DNA of 62,556 bases. It comes from Sphingomonadaceae bacterium 3R27E2-A (lineage in GTDB: Bacteria; Pseudomonadota; Alphaproteobacteria; Sphingomonadales; Sphingomonadaceae). Made by a program: the position numbers and the translations under genes. Of the stretch, positions 53,182 through 61,683 are shown piece by piece. The stretch lies in assembly GCA_005503165.1 (NCBI GenBank), contig SCNT01000026.1, positions 1-62,556 on the forward strand, written 5' to 3'. Position 1 is the stretch's first letter, and every line of letters starts with the position of its first letter. A model generated the notes under the pieces. The model searched no databases. It was not told where the DNA came from and worked only from the letters and a program-made list of their open reading frames with translations.

Positions 53182-54950
53182 TTCGCCGCTGCCGCCTTCA
53201 GCGCCGGGAACTTGCGGTACATCCACTGCTGCTGCGCGATCGAAAGCACGTTGTTCGTGATCCAGTAGAGCAGCAGGCCCGCGGCGAAGGGCGCCATGAT
53301 GAACATGAACATCCACGGCATGATCTTGAACACCTGCGCCTGCACCGGGTCGGTCGGCGGCGGGTTCAGGCGGAACTGCAGCCACATGGTGACGCCCAGG
53401 ATCACCGCCATCACGCCGATGCTGAGCAGCGACGGCGGGGTGAAGTCGAGGGTACCGAACAGGTTCAGGATCATCGCCGGATCCTGCGCCGACAGATCCT
53501 TGATCCACAGCGCGAAGGGCTGGTGGCGCATTTCGATCGTCAGCATCAGCACCTTGTACAGCGCATAGAAGATCGGGATCTGGATCAGGATCGGCAGGCA
53601 GCCCGCGAGCGGATTGATCTTCTCGTCCTTGTAGAGCTTCATCAGCTCTTGTTGCATCTTCGGCTTGTCGTCCTTGTACCGGTCCTGCAGCGCTTTCATC
53701 TTGGGCTGGACGACGCGCATTTGCGCCATCGAGGCGAACTGCTTGTTCGCGATCGGGAACATCAGCAGGCGGATGATCAGCGTCAGCATCATGATCGCGA
53801 CGCCGAAATTGCCCACCTGGCGGAACAGCCAGTCGAGCAATTTGAAGATCGGCACCGCGAAGAACTCGAACCAGCCCCAGTCGATCGCGTTCGACAGGCG
53901 CGTGATGCCGAGGTCGTTCTGATAGCGCTCGAGCGTCGCGAATTCCTTGGCGCCGGCAAAGATGCGGCTGGTCGTCGCGATCTGGCGGCCGGGTGCGAGC
54001 TGCACGAGCTCGCTGGCGAAGGCCGCGCGATAGCTGGTGTTGCCGAGCGCGTTGAACGCCGCCGACACCTTTTCGCCCTTGGCCGGGATCACCGCGGCGA
54101 GCCAATATTTGTCCGTAAAGCCCAGCCAGCCGGCCGACGAATAGGAGATGGTGCGGTTCGCCGCCTCGTCGAGTTCGTCATAATCGGTGAAGTTCGACTT
54201 GGCGTCGAGATAGCCGGTCGGGCCGACGTGGATCGTCCAGCTGTCGACCTCGTGCGGGTCGGTCGGGATGCCGGTGCGGTCGATATAGGTGCCGCTGCGC
54301 ACGACGATCGGCGCGGCGCCCGCGTTCACGACCGTCTGCTTCGCGGTGATCAGATAAGCATTGTCGATGCTGTAATCGATGCGGAAGGTCTGGCCGGTCG
54401 GGTTCGTCCAGCTCAGCGATACGGGGGTCGTCGGGGTCAGGCGCGTGCCGTTCGCGGTCCAGACGGTCGTCGCGCTCGGAACGGCTATGCCCTGCGCCGA
54501 CCAGCCGGTGGTCGCGAAATAGGCGCCCTTGGTTCCCGCCGGCGCGAAGAGGCGCACCGCGGGGGCGTCCTTCTTGATCGTCTGGCGATATTTGGTGAGC
54601 GTGATGTCGTCGATGCGCGCGCCGACCAGGTTGATCGAGCCCTTGATCGTCGGCGTCTCGATCGCGACGCGCTGGCCCTCGGCGAGCACGGTTTCGATCG
54701 GGCGGAGCGCGGCAGCCGCCGGGGCGGCGGGCGCGCCGGGGGCCGCGACCGTGCCTGCGACGGGCGGGACGCCGTCGGGCGGGGTGGCCGGAGCGGTGCC
54801 GGTCGCCGGGGCGCCGTTGCTGCCTGCGACCGTCTTGGTCACGTCGGGCTTGGCCGGGGTCGGGAAGAATTTATCCGACACATAGCCCCAGCCGAACAGG
54901 ATAGCCGCCGACAGCAGCAGGGCCGTGATCCAGTTACGCTTGTCGTCCAC
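53178..54950 (-). CDS. yidC: Membrane protein insertase YidC
   Basis: A 590-residue Oxa1-family insertase. GTG 54950 starts [21 protein letters not shown], the standard N-terminal anchor. A large periplasmic domain (about 60-340, with an Ala/Pro/Gly-rich beginning) precedes the insertase core with its conserved Arg groove region and five transmembrane helices ([20 protein letters not shown] ... [19 protein letters not shown]). It acts with SecYEG or alone. Member of rpmH-rnpA-yidD-yidC-engB. Confidence 0.95.
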   Translation of the reverse strand: MDDKRNWITALLLSAAILFGWGYVSDKFFPTPAKPDVTKTVAGSNGAPATGTAPATPPDGVPPVAGTVAAPGAPAAPAAAALRPIETVLAEGQRVAIETPTIKGSINLVGARIDDITLTKYRQTIKKDAPAVRLFAPAGTKGAYFATTGWSAQGIAVPSATTVWTANGTRLTPTTPVSLSWTNPTGQTFRIDYSIDNAYLITAKQTVVNAGAAPIVVRSGTYIDRTGIPTDPHEVDSWTIHVGPTGYLDAKSNFTDYDELDEAANRTISYSSAGWLGFTDKYWLAAVIPAKGEKVSAAFNALGNTSYRAAFASELVQLAPGRQIATTSRIFAGAKEFATLERYQNDLGITRLSNAIDWGWFEFFAVPIFKLLDWLFRQVGNFGVAIMMLTLIIRLLMFPIANKQFASMAQMRVVQPKMKALQDRYKDDKPKMQQELMKLYKDEKINPLAGCLPILIQIPIFYALYKVLMLTIEMRHQPFALWIKDLSAQDPAMILNLFGTLDFTPPSLLSIGVMAVILGVTMWLQFRLNPPPTDPVQAQVFKIMPWMFMFIMAPFAAGLLLYWITNNVLSIAQQQWMYRKFPALKAAAAK

Positions 54951-54993
54951 GCTCTTTGGTCTCTCTTCGTCTGAAATGTCGGAGGATATAGGT

Positions 54994-55206
54994 CTACGGA
55001 ACCGGGTCATGCCCATGACCGCCCCACGGGTGGCAGCGCAATAGCCGCTTTGTCGCGAGCCAGCCACCCTTGATCGCACCATAGCGTTGCAAGGCGGTGA
55101 TGGCATAGGCGCTGCACGAGGGCGCATAGCGGCACGTCGGCGGCAGGACGCGCGACGGCCCCAATTGCCAGCCGCGGGCGATCAGGATGAGCAGCCGCGC
55201 GATCAT
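54994..55206 (-). CDS. yidD: Membrane protein insertion efficiency factor YidD
   Basis: A 70-residue amphipathic protein with the family core PTCRYAPSCSAYAITALQRYGAIKGGWLATKRLLRCHPWGGHG, including three conserved cysteines. It assists YidC. The ATG at 55206 begins the hydrophobic MIARLLILIARGWQ. It lies 43 bp before yidC and 73 bp after rnpA. Confidence 0.93.
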   Translation of the reverse strand: MIARLLILIARGWQLGPSRVLPPTCRYAPSCSAYAITALQRYGAIKGGWLATKRLLRCHPWGGHGHDPVP

Positions 55207-55279
55207 GCGGAAAACCCCGAAAACTGCGCAACTTCATTCGCGATTCGGGTTTTTCCCGTTCCCTCGGAAGCCGCGGAGC

Positions 55280-55618
55280 TCATTTCGCCAGCTTCTTCGC
55301 GGCGCGCATCAGCGCATTGGTCAGCTGCTCGCCCAGCTCGGCGAAGACGATGTCGTTGCCGCCGGGTCGGCCGATCAGCACATGGTCGGCGCCGGCGATC
55401 CCCGATTCGGGCAAAGCGGCGCGGCACAGCGCGCGCAGCCGGCGCTTCATCCGGTTGCGCGTGACGGCGTTGCCGACCTTCTTGCTGACGGTATAGCCGA
55501 TGCCCATCGTGGGATCGTCATCGCCGCGCACGCGGACGAGCAACACGAAGCCGGGCGTGGGAAAGCGAAGGCCGCGGTTCGCGGCCAGAAATTCGCTGCG
55601 TTTTGAAAGCGTTCGCAC
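55280..55618 (-). CDS. rnpA: Ribonuclease P protein component
   Basis: A 112-residue basic protein that binds RNase P RNA for tRNA 5' maturation. It has the signature VSKKVGNAVTRNRMKRRLRALCR and N-terminal LSKRSEFLAA. The most reasonable start is GTG at 55618 (VRTLSKR), 29 bp after rpmH; no ATG fits. Confidence 0.92.
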   Translation of the reverse strand: MRTLSKRSEFLAANRGLRFPTPGFVLLVRVRGDDDPTMGIGYTVSKKVGNAVTRNRMKRRLRALCRAALPESGIAGADHVLIGRPGGNDIVFAELGEQLTNALMRAAKKLAK

Positions 55619-55647
55619 CAGACGAGCTGGCGCAGAAGCGTCGGCGA

Positions 55648-55782
55648 TCAGGCCGACAGCTTCTTGCGGCCGCGCGCGCGACGGGCGGCAAGAACCTTGC
55701 GGCCGCCGACGGTGGCCTTGCGGGCGCGGAAGCCGTGACGGCGCTTGCGCACGAGGCGGCTCGGTTGATAGGTGCGCTTCAT
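55648..55782 (-). CDS. rpmH: 50S ribosomal protein L34
   Basis: A 44-residue very basic protein: [20 protein letters not shown] at the N-terminus, then [21 protein letters not shown]. It is the complete L34 family. It opens the rpmH-rnpA-yidD-yidC-engB cluster and has a promoter and a leader hairpin just upstream. Confidence 0.96.
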   Translation of the reverse strand: MKRTYQPSRLVRKRRHGFRARKATVGGRKVLAARRARGRKKLSA

Positions 55783-55813
55783 CGCGGTTTTCCCTAAATC
55801 TCGGCTCTAACAG

Positions 55814-55839
55814 AAAAGGGCCGCCAAGCGTGGGCGGCC
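55814..55839 (-). promoter_or_regulatory. Terminator-like hairpin in the rpmH leader
   Basis: On the minus strand GGCCGCC (55833-55839) pairs with GGCGGCC (55819-55825) and is followed by C and TTTT. It ends 31 nt before the rpmH start. It lies downstream of the predicted rpmH promoter, so it should belong to the rpmH leader rather than only terminate the upstream gene. Confidence 0.6.
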
Positions 55840-55852
55840 ACTGATGGGGGCG

Positions 55853-55881
55853 CGAATAAGCAGGATTCGGGCGAAAGTCAA
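55853..55881 (-). promoter_or_regulatory. Probable rpmH promoter
   Basis: On the minus strand TTGACT (55876-55881), a 17-nt spacer and TATTCG (55853-55858) form a sigma-70-like promoter between the PGPGW gene and rpmH. A start near 55846 would put the hairpin at 55814-55839 at the very 5' end of the mRNA. Confidence 0.6.
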
Positions 55882-55904
55882 TTGCCCCCGCTCGCATTCG
55901 GCGA

Positions 55905-56243
55905 TCAATCTTCATTTGGGCGGCGGCCCGGCGCGGCTTTGTTGACCTCAGGCGCCAGCGCATCACGTTCGCGCCGCCGCGCCGCGCTCGCGCGCCGCAT
56001 CACGCGGTCGGTCCAGCCCGCGTAGCGCGGGTGGCGCCGCTTGAAGCGGACATAGATGCGCTTGGCCCAGGCGCTGTTCTGCAGGCAGAGCATCAGGCCG
56101 ACGGGAAAGACGATCAGGAAGCCGGGGCCGGGCAGCGGGCCGATCAGCACGCCGGTGATCATCAGCAATAGGCCGAGGCAGAAGAGCGCGAGGCGCACCT
56201 GCGCGGTCGAACGCAATCGCTGGTAAAGGCTGCGCTTTGCCAT
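55905..56243 (-). CDS. PGPGW-type small membrane protein
   Basis: A 112-residue protein with two hydrophobic helices joined by a LPGPGF turn (about residues 22-55: LFCLGLLLMITGVLIGPLPG then FLIVFPVGLMLCL), the mark of the PGPGW putative transmembrane family. Both ends are strongly basic, and the C-terminal tail is Arg-rich. Function unknown. Confidence 0.78.
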   Translation of the reverse strand: MAKRSLYQRLRSTAQVRLALFCLGLLLMITGVLIGPLPGPGFLIVFPVGLMLCLQNSAWAKRIYVRFKRRHPRYAGWTDRVMRRASAARRRERDALAPEVNKAAPGRRPNED

Positions 56244-56316
56244 GCGGGGCGATGTGGGGAGCGAGCGGGCGTGTTACAAGCGTAGGACGGTGGAGATCTG
56301 GCGCGATCACCCAATC

Positions 56317-56423
56317 CTCGTCACCCTGGACCTGTTTCAGGGTCCATGGCCTGCTGCTTCCTTCGACGCTGCGTAGAATTGGAGATTAGGCCATGGATGC
56401 TGAAACAAGTTCAGCATGACGAG
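56317..56423. repeat. Intergenic imperfect palindrome
   Basis: CTCGTCACCCTGGACCTGTTTCAGG...CCATGGCC (56317-56351) and GGCCATGG...CTGAAACAAGTTCAGCATGACGAG (56389-56423) are inverted arms with several mismatches. The CTGAACTTGTTTCAG type is a common dispersed intergenic repeat. Confidence 0.7.
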
Positions 56424-56434
56424 AGTGGGTGGCC

Positions 56435-57232
56435 TTAATTCAGCGCCACATAGCGCGCCATGTCGTCGCGCGTGAGGTAGGTGACGTCGTCGAAGGGCGT
56501 CGCGTTGGTCATCGCATAGAAGGCGCGCGCCTTGGCGTCGTCGAGACCCATTTCGCGGTAAAGCCCCAGATATTCGGCATGCACCGGATCGTTCGCCGGA
56601 TAGTCGCGCGCCTCGCGGCCATATTCGTCGGCCCAGCTGTGCACCCCGAACTCGGCGTCGGGGGCGGCGCTGCGTCTGATCCCCGCCATCCACAGCTCGA
56701 CCGCGCCCGAGCGTATCGAACCGCCTGCGGGCACAACCGTCTCCATGCCCTGGCGCCGGATCGCACGGGCGAGGATCAGGTTGGCGTCCTCGTCGAGGCT
56801 GCCGGGGCAGTCGATCATCTCGAGCCGCTTGAGCTTGGGGTGCGCGGCGAGCATCGCGGCGAACTGGCGCGGGGTCGCGCCGTCGACGTCGCCCGCCATG
56901 CGGACGGTGGTGGCGTCGATCACCGAGAAGGGGCCATAGACCGCCTTGGCGCGGCCGAGCGTCGCGAGATGCGCCGAGGGGGCGTAGCGCCGCGTCGCGA
57001 CGCCGGTGTCGTCGGCGTCGTGGTCGTCGCTCGCGAGCGCCTCGTCGCCCAGCAGCGCGGCGTCTTCGTCGATGAAGGCGCCGTCATCGTCGCCGCCGTC
57101 GGAATAGCTCCACGTGATCGTCGTGGTGACGGTGGTGAAGCCGGCCTGCTGGGCCTTCGCGGGCGCGAACGCCAGCACCGACGCGAAGAATGCGACGATG
57201 AGCGTGCGGGCGAGGGCGGAGGCCGAAATCAT
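56435..57232 (-). CDS. Periplasmic protein of the ClpP/crotonase-like COG3904 type
   Basis: A 265-residue exported protein (signal about 1-27, ending PAKA). A strongly acidic segment (DGGDDDGAFIDEDAALLGDE...SDDHDADD, about 46-76) precedes a domain that resembles predicted periplasmic ClpP-fold proteins: RLEMIDCPGSLDEDANLILARAIRRQGMETVVPAGG...SIRSGAVELWMAG and EFGVHSWAD. The Ser and His-Ser motifs are in the places expected for a serine hydrolase site, but activity is unproven. Confidence 0.68.
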   Translation of the reverse strand: MISASALARTLIVAFFASVLAFAPAKAQQAGFTTVTTTITWSYSDGGDDDGAFIDEDAALLGDEALASDDHDADDTGVATRRYAPSAHLATLGRAKAVYGPFSVIDATTVRMAGDVDGATPRQFAAMLAAHPKLKRLEMIDCPGSLDEDANLILARAIRRQGMETVVPAGGSIRSGAVELWMAGIRRSAAPDAEFGVHSWADEYGREARDYPANDPVHAEYLGLYREMGLDDAKARAFYAMTNATPFDDVTYLTRDDMARYVALN

Positions 57233-57348
57233 GCCTCCGCTCTCGCGCGGGCGCGCTTGCCAATTGGCAAAGCGGCACGGTCAGCGGTTCATTAACCAGA
57301 GGGTCGCCGTGCCAATTCGGGACGGCGCGATTGGCGAAGCTTTCCCGC

Positions 57349-57414
57349 TCCCCGGCGAAAGCCGGGGCCCAGATGACCGCGCCGAAGTCGATGGGCCCCG
57401 GCTTTCGCCGGGGA
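57349..57414. repeat. Perfect 23-bp inverted repeat
   Basis: The arms 57349-57371 and 57392-57414 are exact reverse complements (23/23) with a 20-nt spacer; each contains CCCCGGCGAAAGCCGGGG. Its architecture matches the perfect repeats at 3614 and 32426 (arms 23-28 bp, short loop). It lies 10 bp downstream of the GST gene. Confidence 0.85.
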
Positions 57415-57424
57415 ACAGTTTGAC

Positions 57425-58078
57425 TCAATCGCGGTCCGGCGCGCCCAACGGGAAATAGGCGCGGTACGGGCGCGCTTCCTCGACGCAGCGCGCGACCGAC
57501 GGATGCGCGAGCAGGCGCGCGCGATAGGCGCGGAGATTCTCGTATTTCGCGTCGATGCGGTGCACCCAGTCGGTGTAGAAGAGCGACGGCGCCGCGGCGC
57601 AATCGGCGAGGGTGAAGCCATAAGGCGTCGCCCAGCCGCCGCCAGCCAGTTCCTTGTCGAGGAAGGCGTAGATCGTCTCGAGCCGCGCCTCTGTCTGCTC
57701 GATGATGATCGGCAGATGGTTTTCGGGACCGCGCAGCGCGTCGTTCACCACCTCCTGCATCCGGTTCATCACATGATGGTCGAAGATGCGGTCGAACAGG
57801 CGGACCTTCAGCGCCGCGTCGGCATCCGCGGGGATCATCCGCGGTTCTGGGACAAGCCGGTCGAGATATTCGATGATGATCGACGTCTCGAACCAGGGAG
57901 TGCCGTCGTGGACGATCAGCGGGAACTGCCCGACCGGCCAATGCGCGCGGAGTTCGGGCAAATGATCGGGAAAGGCTGGATCGACGTTGCGATAGTCGAA
58001 GGCGATATCCTTCTCGTAGAGCGCAATCAGCACCTTCCATGTATAAGACGAAAAAGGGTGGCCATAGAAGATCAGCAT
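57425..58078 (-). CDS. Glutathione S-transferase family protein
   Basis: A 217-residue protein with an N-terminal thioredoxin fold (MLIFYGHPFSSYTWKVLIAL, glutathione site S-S-Y; cis-Pro in GQFPLIVHDG; E-T-S in WFETSIIIEYL) and a helical C-terminal domain with FTLADCAAAPSLFY. It starts on the last base of the upstream membrane-protein stop (TGATG). It belongs to the accessory cluster of small stress or detoxification genes. Confidence 0.87.
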   Translation of the reverse strand: MLIFYGHPFSSYTWKVLIALYEKDIAFDYRNVDPAFPDHLPELRAHWPVGQFPLIVHDGTPWFETSIIIEYLDRLVPEPRMIPADADAALKVRLFDRIFDHHVMNRMQEVVNDALRGPENHLPIIIEQTEARLETIYAFLDKELAGGGWATPYGFTLADCAAAPSLFYTDWVHRIDAKYENLRAYRARLLAHPSVARCVEEARPYRAYFPLGAPDRD

Positions 58079-58530
58079 CAGCGGGTTTCCTTGCGCGTCA
58101 GCCAGGCGAGCGGCCAGCCGACGAAGACGATATGCGGGAAGAGCGCGATCGCGCCTTTGTCGAGGTCGGTCGGCGGAAAGGGCGATCCGAAGCGGAGCGG
58201 CAGCACGGCGGCATACATCACAAGATAGAGAATCAGGCCATAGATGGTTCCGCTGAGCCACCAGGACCGCTCGGCCAGCGCGGGTCTGATGCGAACCGCC
58301 TGGAACCAGAAGGCGACCATCGCGCCCATGATCGCAAAATGCGTCGCCAGCCCCGCGATGTCGCCCGCGACGCCCCATTGGCGCGCGCCGTCGCCGAAGG
58401 GTCCGCTCGCGACGGCGTGTAGCATCGACGAGACGGTGCCGCCCTGCACCACGCTCGACACCGCCGCATAGACGATGTCGAGCGCGCCGCAGAGAGTCCA
58501 TGCTAGGAGCGCGGGGCTACGCCGCGCCAA
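58078..58530 (-). CDS. Four-helix small membrane protein
   Basis: A 150-residue inner-membrane protein with four hydrophobic segments (WTLCGALDIVYAAVSSVVQG, HFAIMGAMVAFWFQAV, YGLILYLVMYAAVLPL, IVFVGWPLAWL). I do not recognise a functional motif. The start seems to be TTG at 58530, overlapping the VOC gene by 14 bp; the alternative starts inside would remove the first helix. Translationally coupled to both neighbours. Confidence 0.7.
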   Translation of the reverse strand: MARRSPALLAWTLCGALDIVYAAVSSVVQGGTVSSMLHAVASGPFGDGARQWGVAGDIAGLATHFAIMGAMVAFWFQAVRIRPALAERSWWLSGTIYGLILYLVMYAAVLPLRFGSPFPPTDLDKGAIALFPHIVFVGWPLAWLTRKETR

Positions 58531-59023
58531 CGGCCTCGCCCTTCAGCGCGGCCTCGATCGTCGCGATGTCGATCTTCCTCATCCCCATCATCGCGTCCAT
58601 CGCGCGCTTCGCCGCGGCGCGGTCGGGGTGGGTCATCGCGCGGGTCAGAACGCGCGGGGTGATCTGCCAGTTCACACCCCATTTGTCCTTGCACCAGCCG
58701 CACATGCTCTCGGCCCCGCCGTTGCCCACGATGGCGTTCCAGTATCGGTCGGTCTCTTCCTGCGTGTCGGTGTTGATGACGATCGAGAACGCCTCATCCT
58801 GCCTGAACGCCGGGCCGCCGTTGATCGCGATGAAGGGGATGCCCATCACGGTGAACTCGACCGTCAGCACATCGCCCTCCTTGCCGTCGGGATAGTCGCT
58901 GGGCGCGCGGTTCGCGGCGACGAATTCGCTGTTCGGGAAGGTCGCGGCATAGAATTTCGCCGCGGCCTCGGCGTCCTTGTCGTACCACAGGCACATGGTT
59001 GCGGGTTCGGTTCCGTTGCTCAT
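58517..59023 (-). CDS. VOC-superfamily (PhnB-like) protein A
   Basis: A 168-residue glyoxalase/bleomycin-resistance fold protein of the PhnB or 3-demethylubiquinone-methyltransferase-like subgroup, with MCLWYDKDAEAAAKFYAATFP and GWCKDKWGVNWQITPR. It is about 60% identical by eye to the next gene upstream, so the two arose by tandem duplication. Function unknown; relatives bind metals and small molecules. Confidence 0.87.
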   Translation of the reverse strand: MSNGTEPATMCLWYDKDAEAAAKFYAATFPNSEFVAANRAPSDYPDGKEGDVLTVEFTVMGIPFIAINGGPAFRQDEAFSIVINTDTQEETDRYWNAIVGNGGAESMCGWCKDKWGVNWQITPRVLTRAMTHPDRAAAKRAMDAMMGMRKIDIATIEAALKGEAVGAA

Positions 59024-59065
59024 GATCCTACTCCTTCGTTTCGCGGGGGGGCTTCAGGCCATCGC

Positions 59066-59548
59066 TTAGCCGCGCACTGCGGCCTCGATTGCCGCGATGT
59101 CGATCTTCTTCATTCCCATCATCGCCTCGAAGGCGCGCCTGGCGGCGGCGCGGTCGCTGCCGGTGGTCGCGTCGGTCAGCGCGCGCGGGGTGATCTGCCA
59201 GTTCACGCCCCATTTGTCCTTGCACCAACCGCAGACGCTTTCCTGCCCGCCATTGCCCACGATCGCGTTCCACAGCCGGTCGGTTTCTTCCTGCGTGTCG
59301 GTGTGGACCATGAAGGAGAAGGACTCGTTGTGCTTGAAGATCGGCGGGCCGTTGAGGCCGACGCACGGCGTGCCGAGCAGGGTGAATTCGACCGTCTGCA
59401 CATCGCCCTCCTTGCCGCCCGGCGAGTCCGCCGGCGCATGGTTGATCGCGCCGACCTTGCTGTCGGCGAAGGTCGCGGCATAGAAGGCCGCCGCTTCCTC
59501 GGCGTCGCCTTCGTACCAGAGGCACAGGGTCATCGGGATCTTGGTCAT
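59066..59548 (-). CDS. VOC-superfamily (PhnB-like) protein B
   Basis: A 160-residue paralogue of the downstream VOC gene: shared TDTQEETDR(L/Y)WNAIVGNGG, ES(V/M)CGWCKDKWGVNWQITPR and the terminal MMGM(K/R)KIDIA(A/T)IEAA. The gap between the two is 42 bp, and both are on the minus strand in the packed cluster. Confidence 0.87.
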   Translation of the reverse strand: MTKIPMTLCLWYEGDAEEAAAFYAATFADSKVGAINHAPADSPGGKEGDVQTVEFTLLGTPCVGLNGPPIFKHNESFSFMVHTDTQEETDRLWNAIVGNGGQESVCGWCKDKWGVNWQITPRALTDATTGSDRAAARRAFEAMMGMKKIDIAAIEAAVRG

Positions 59549-59576
59549 CGTCGCTCTCCTCGGGTTTTTTGGGGGG

Positions 59577-60371
59577 TTATCGGCGCGGGCCGACGAAGCC
59601 GATCGGCGCGCCCTGCGGGTCGATCGCGTTCATCGCATATTCGCCGCCGGGGATTTCCATCGGCTCGTTGGTGATCGTGCCGCCGTTCGCCGCGACCGCT
59701 TCGCGCGCGCGGTCGATGTCGTCGACCCCGATGTAGAAATTCCACACTGGCGCCGGATAACCCTCCATCAGCGGCATCACCGCGCCCAGCCCGACGTCGC
59801 TGCGCTGGATGAAGCGATACGCGCCGAGCTCGCCCATCGGCATCTCGCCTTCCTGTCCCCAGCCGAAATGCGTCTTGTAGAAGGCGATGGCGGCGTCGGG
59901 GTCGCTGGTCGCGAGCTCGTTCCAACGCACATGCTGCGCTTCGGTGACCGAAAAGACGTCGCTTTCCATGCCTTCGGAGCCGGGCGGCGGGGTGGGGTCC
60001 ATGATGTAGAAGGGCGCGCCCTGCGGGTCGGCGACCATCGCGATGCGCCCGACGGGAATATCCATCGGCCCCATCTGGACGCTGCCGCCGTCGGCGGCGA
60101 TCGCCGCGACCGCGGCATCGACATCGTCGACGTGGAGATAGCCGAGCCAGATCGGCCGCGCTCCGCCCGCGAGCATGTCGGCGTCGAGCGCCAGCACCCC
60201 GCCGGCATTGCCGCCGTCGCTGCGCCCGATCATGCGATAATCGACCCCGCCCGCGGTCGGCTCGCCCTCGCTCGCGATGCTCCAGCCGACGACCGCGCCA
60301 TAGAAGTCCGCCGCGCCCCGGGGATCGGTGGTCATCAATTCGTACCAGATGAAATTCGATGCTTGCGTCAT
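59577..60371 (-). CDS. Two-domain VOC protein
   Basis: A 264-residue protein with two glyoxalase-like halves: NFIWYELMTTDPRGAADFYGAVVGW ... DPQGAPFYIMDP and VRWNELATSDPDAAIAFYKTHFGWG ... DPQGAPIGFVGP. This is an internal duplication, as in CFP-32-type VOC proteins. ATG 60371 overlaps the stop of the DUF899 gene (ATGA), so the two are coupled. Function unknown. Confidence 0.87.
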   Translation of the reverse strand: MTQASNFIWYELMTTDPRGAADFYGAVVGWSIASEGEPTAGGVDYRMIGRSDGGNAGGVLALDADMLAGGARPIWLGYLHVDDVDAAVAAIAADGGSVQMGPMDIPVGRIAMVADPQGAPFYIMDPTPPPGSEGMESDVFSVTEAQHVRWNELATSDPDAAIAFYKTHFGWGQEGEMPMGELGAYRFIQRSDVGLGAVMPLMEGYPAPVWNFYIGVDDIDRAREAVAANGGTITNEPMEIPGGEYAMNAIDPQGAPIGFVGPRR

Positions 60372-61094
60372 GTCTTTCCTCCTTCGACGGTCGGAAAATA
60401 ATCCCCGCGACCTTCGGGTGTCATATCGAGCAGGCCCCACAGGGCGTCGACCTGGTCGCCCGCGCGGTGGTGCTGGCCCGGATCCTCGGGCGCGAAGGCC
60501 ATTTCGCTGCCCCAGTGATGCCGGATGATGTCGCCGTCATTGCGGAAGCTGTTGAAGATCGTCTCGTCCCATTCCTCACCGGGGCCGAGCATCCGGTCGG
60601 CGCGCATCGAGGGCGGGAATTTGCGCGTGTCGCCGAAATAATCGGCCGAATAGCGCGTGGTGACGTCGGACAGGAAGGTCAGGTGCCTCCAGCCGCGCAG
60701 CCGCGCCCATTCGACCAGCCGCGCGATCGGCGACTTGGCGACGACATAGAGCGGGGTGCGGTCGTCGACATAGCGCGCGCCGCCGTCGAACGAATCGAGC
60801 ATATGCGTGCAATCCGCGCAGGGCACATCGCGCTCGGGTCCGAACATGAAGCTTTGCAGGATGATGCTCGATTTGTCGCCGAACAGTTCGGACAATCGCA
60901 CCGTCTCGGGGCGCTGGAACGCGCCGATGCGCTCGAAGACATAATCCTCGGGGATTTCGCCGCCGGGGGGGCAGCGCGCGGCGCTGCGCCGCGACCGCCT
61001 CGATCTGGCGCTGCAGCGCGATCTCGGCGTCGAGCAGCGCGTTGCGCGCCGCCCGGTATTCGGCGCTCTCGTTGGGGTAGGTGATATGATCCAT
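60368..61094 (-). pseudogene. DUF899-family thioredoxin-like gene with a frameshift
   Basis: The N-terminal part (MDHITYPNESAEYRAARNAL...QIEAVAAQRRALPP) and the C-terminal part (GGEIPEDYVFERIGAFQRPETVRLSELFGDKSSIILQSFMFGP...) are in different frames. They join exactly if one base is removed from a run of seven G at 60965-60971. The repaired protein would be 241 residues and match DUF899, with a CADC motif at the usual cysteine site. It may be a sequencing error, a real mutation or phase variation. Otherwise the frame is open to the ATGA overlap with the VOC gene. Confidence 0.8.
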
Positions 61095-61114
61095 CGTCCT
61101 CCTCCTTTCCCCCG

Positions 61115-61666
61115 CTAGGCCGTCCAGCCCTCGGTCTTTTCGATCGGCGGCGCGCGAAATCCCATCGCGGCCCAGGCGGTGAGCAGCCGCCACATGAACT
61201 TGCCCGACGGCGATTTGTAATTGGGAATATCGTCCGCCAGTTCGACGCCGGCGGGCCGGTCGCCGACGATCGTTCGCATTTCGGCGGCGGGGCGTTCGGC
61301 CTCGGCGAGGCGGCCCGAATAGACGCTGAGCCAATGGCCCTTGGTAAATTCGAGCGCGACCGGCGCGTTGCAGCAGCGCGCAACGAAACGCCGCGTCGGC
61401 GAATCGGGCTTGAGCCGATGTTCGCTCAGCCGGTCGGACCCCGACAGCCAGCGGAGCCGGTCCTTGCGCATCAGCACATAGGGGGTGCCGCCGTCGGCGC
61501 CGACGACCTGGGGCGCGCCGGGGGCCGCTTCGAAGGCGTGGCCGGCGGTCTGGCAGCTCGCGCAATAGCAGGTCGCCGCGACGATCGGTTTGCCGGCGAG
61601 TTCGAGCGTCACCGTGCCGCACGGACAGGATGCGATGCGCGTTTCGGGCTGTTGTGTGCCGGTCAT
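61115..61666 (-). CDS. GFA-family glutathione-dependent formaldehyde-activating-like protein
   Basis: A 183-residue zinc-binding protein. The GFA motif shows in ASCPCGTVTLELAGKPIVAATCYCASCQ (CPCG, CYCASC) and a later CCN (ARCCNAPVALEF). ATG 61666 is chosen; upstream extensions run into the repeat element. These proteins bind zinc and often glutathione-linked aldehydes; true formaldehyde activity is doubtful. Neighbours are DUF899 and DUF1428 genes. Confidence 0.85.
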   Translation of the reverse strand: MTGTQQPETRIASCPCGTVTLELAGKPIVAATCYCASCQTAGHAFEAAPGAPQVVGADGGTPYVLMRKDRLRWLSGSDRLSEHRLKPDSPTRRFVARCCNAPVALEFTKGHWLSVYSGRLAEAERPAAEMRTIVGDRPAGVELADDIPNYKSPSGKFMWRLLTAWAAMGFRAPPIEKTEGWTA

Positions 61667-61683
61667 CGAGGGTTTCTCTTCCA

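Noticed and set aside
55203..55427. A separate small gene between rnpA and yidD
   Set aside because: It lies in another frame over rnpA and lacks motifs.
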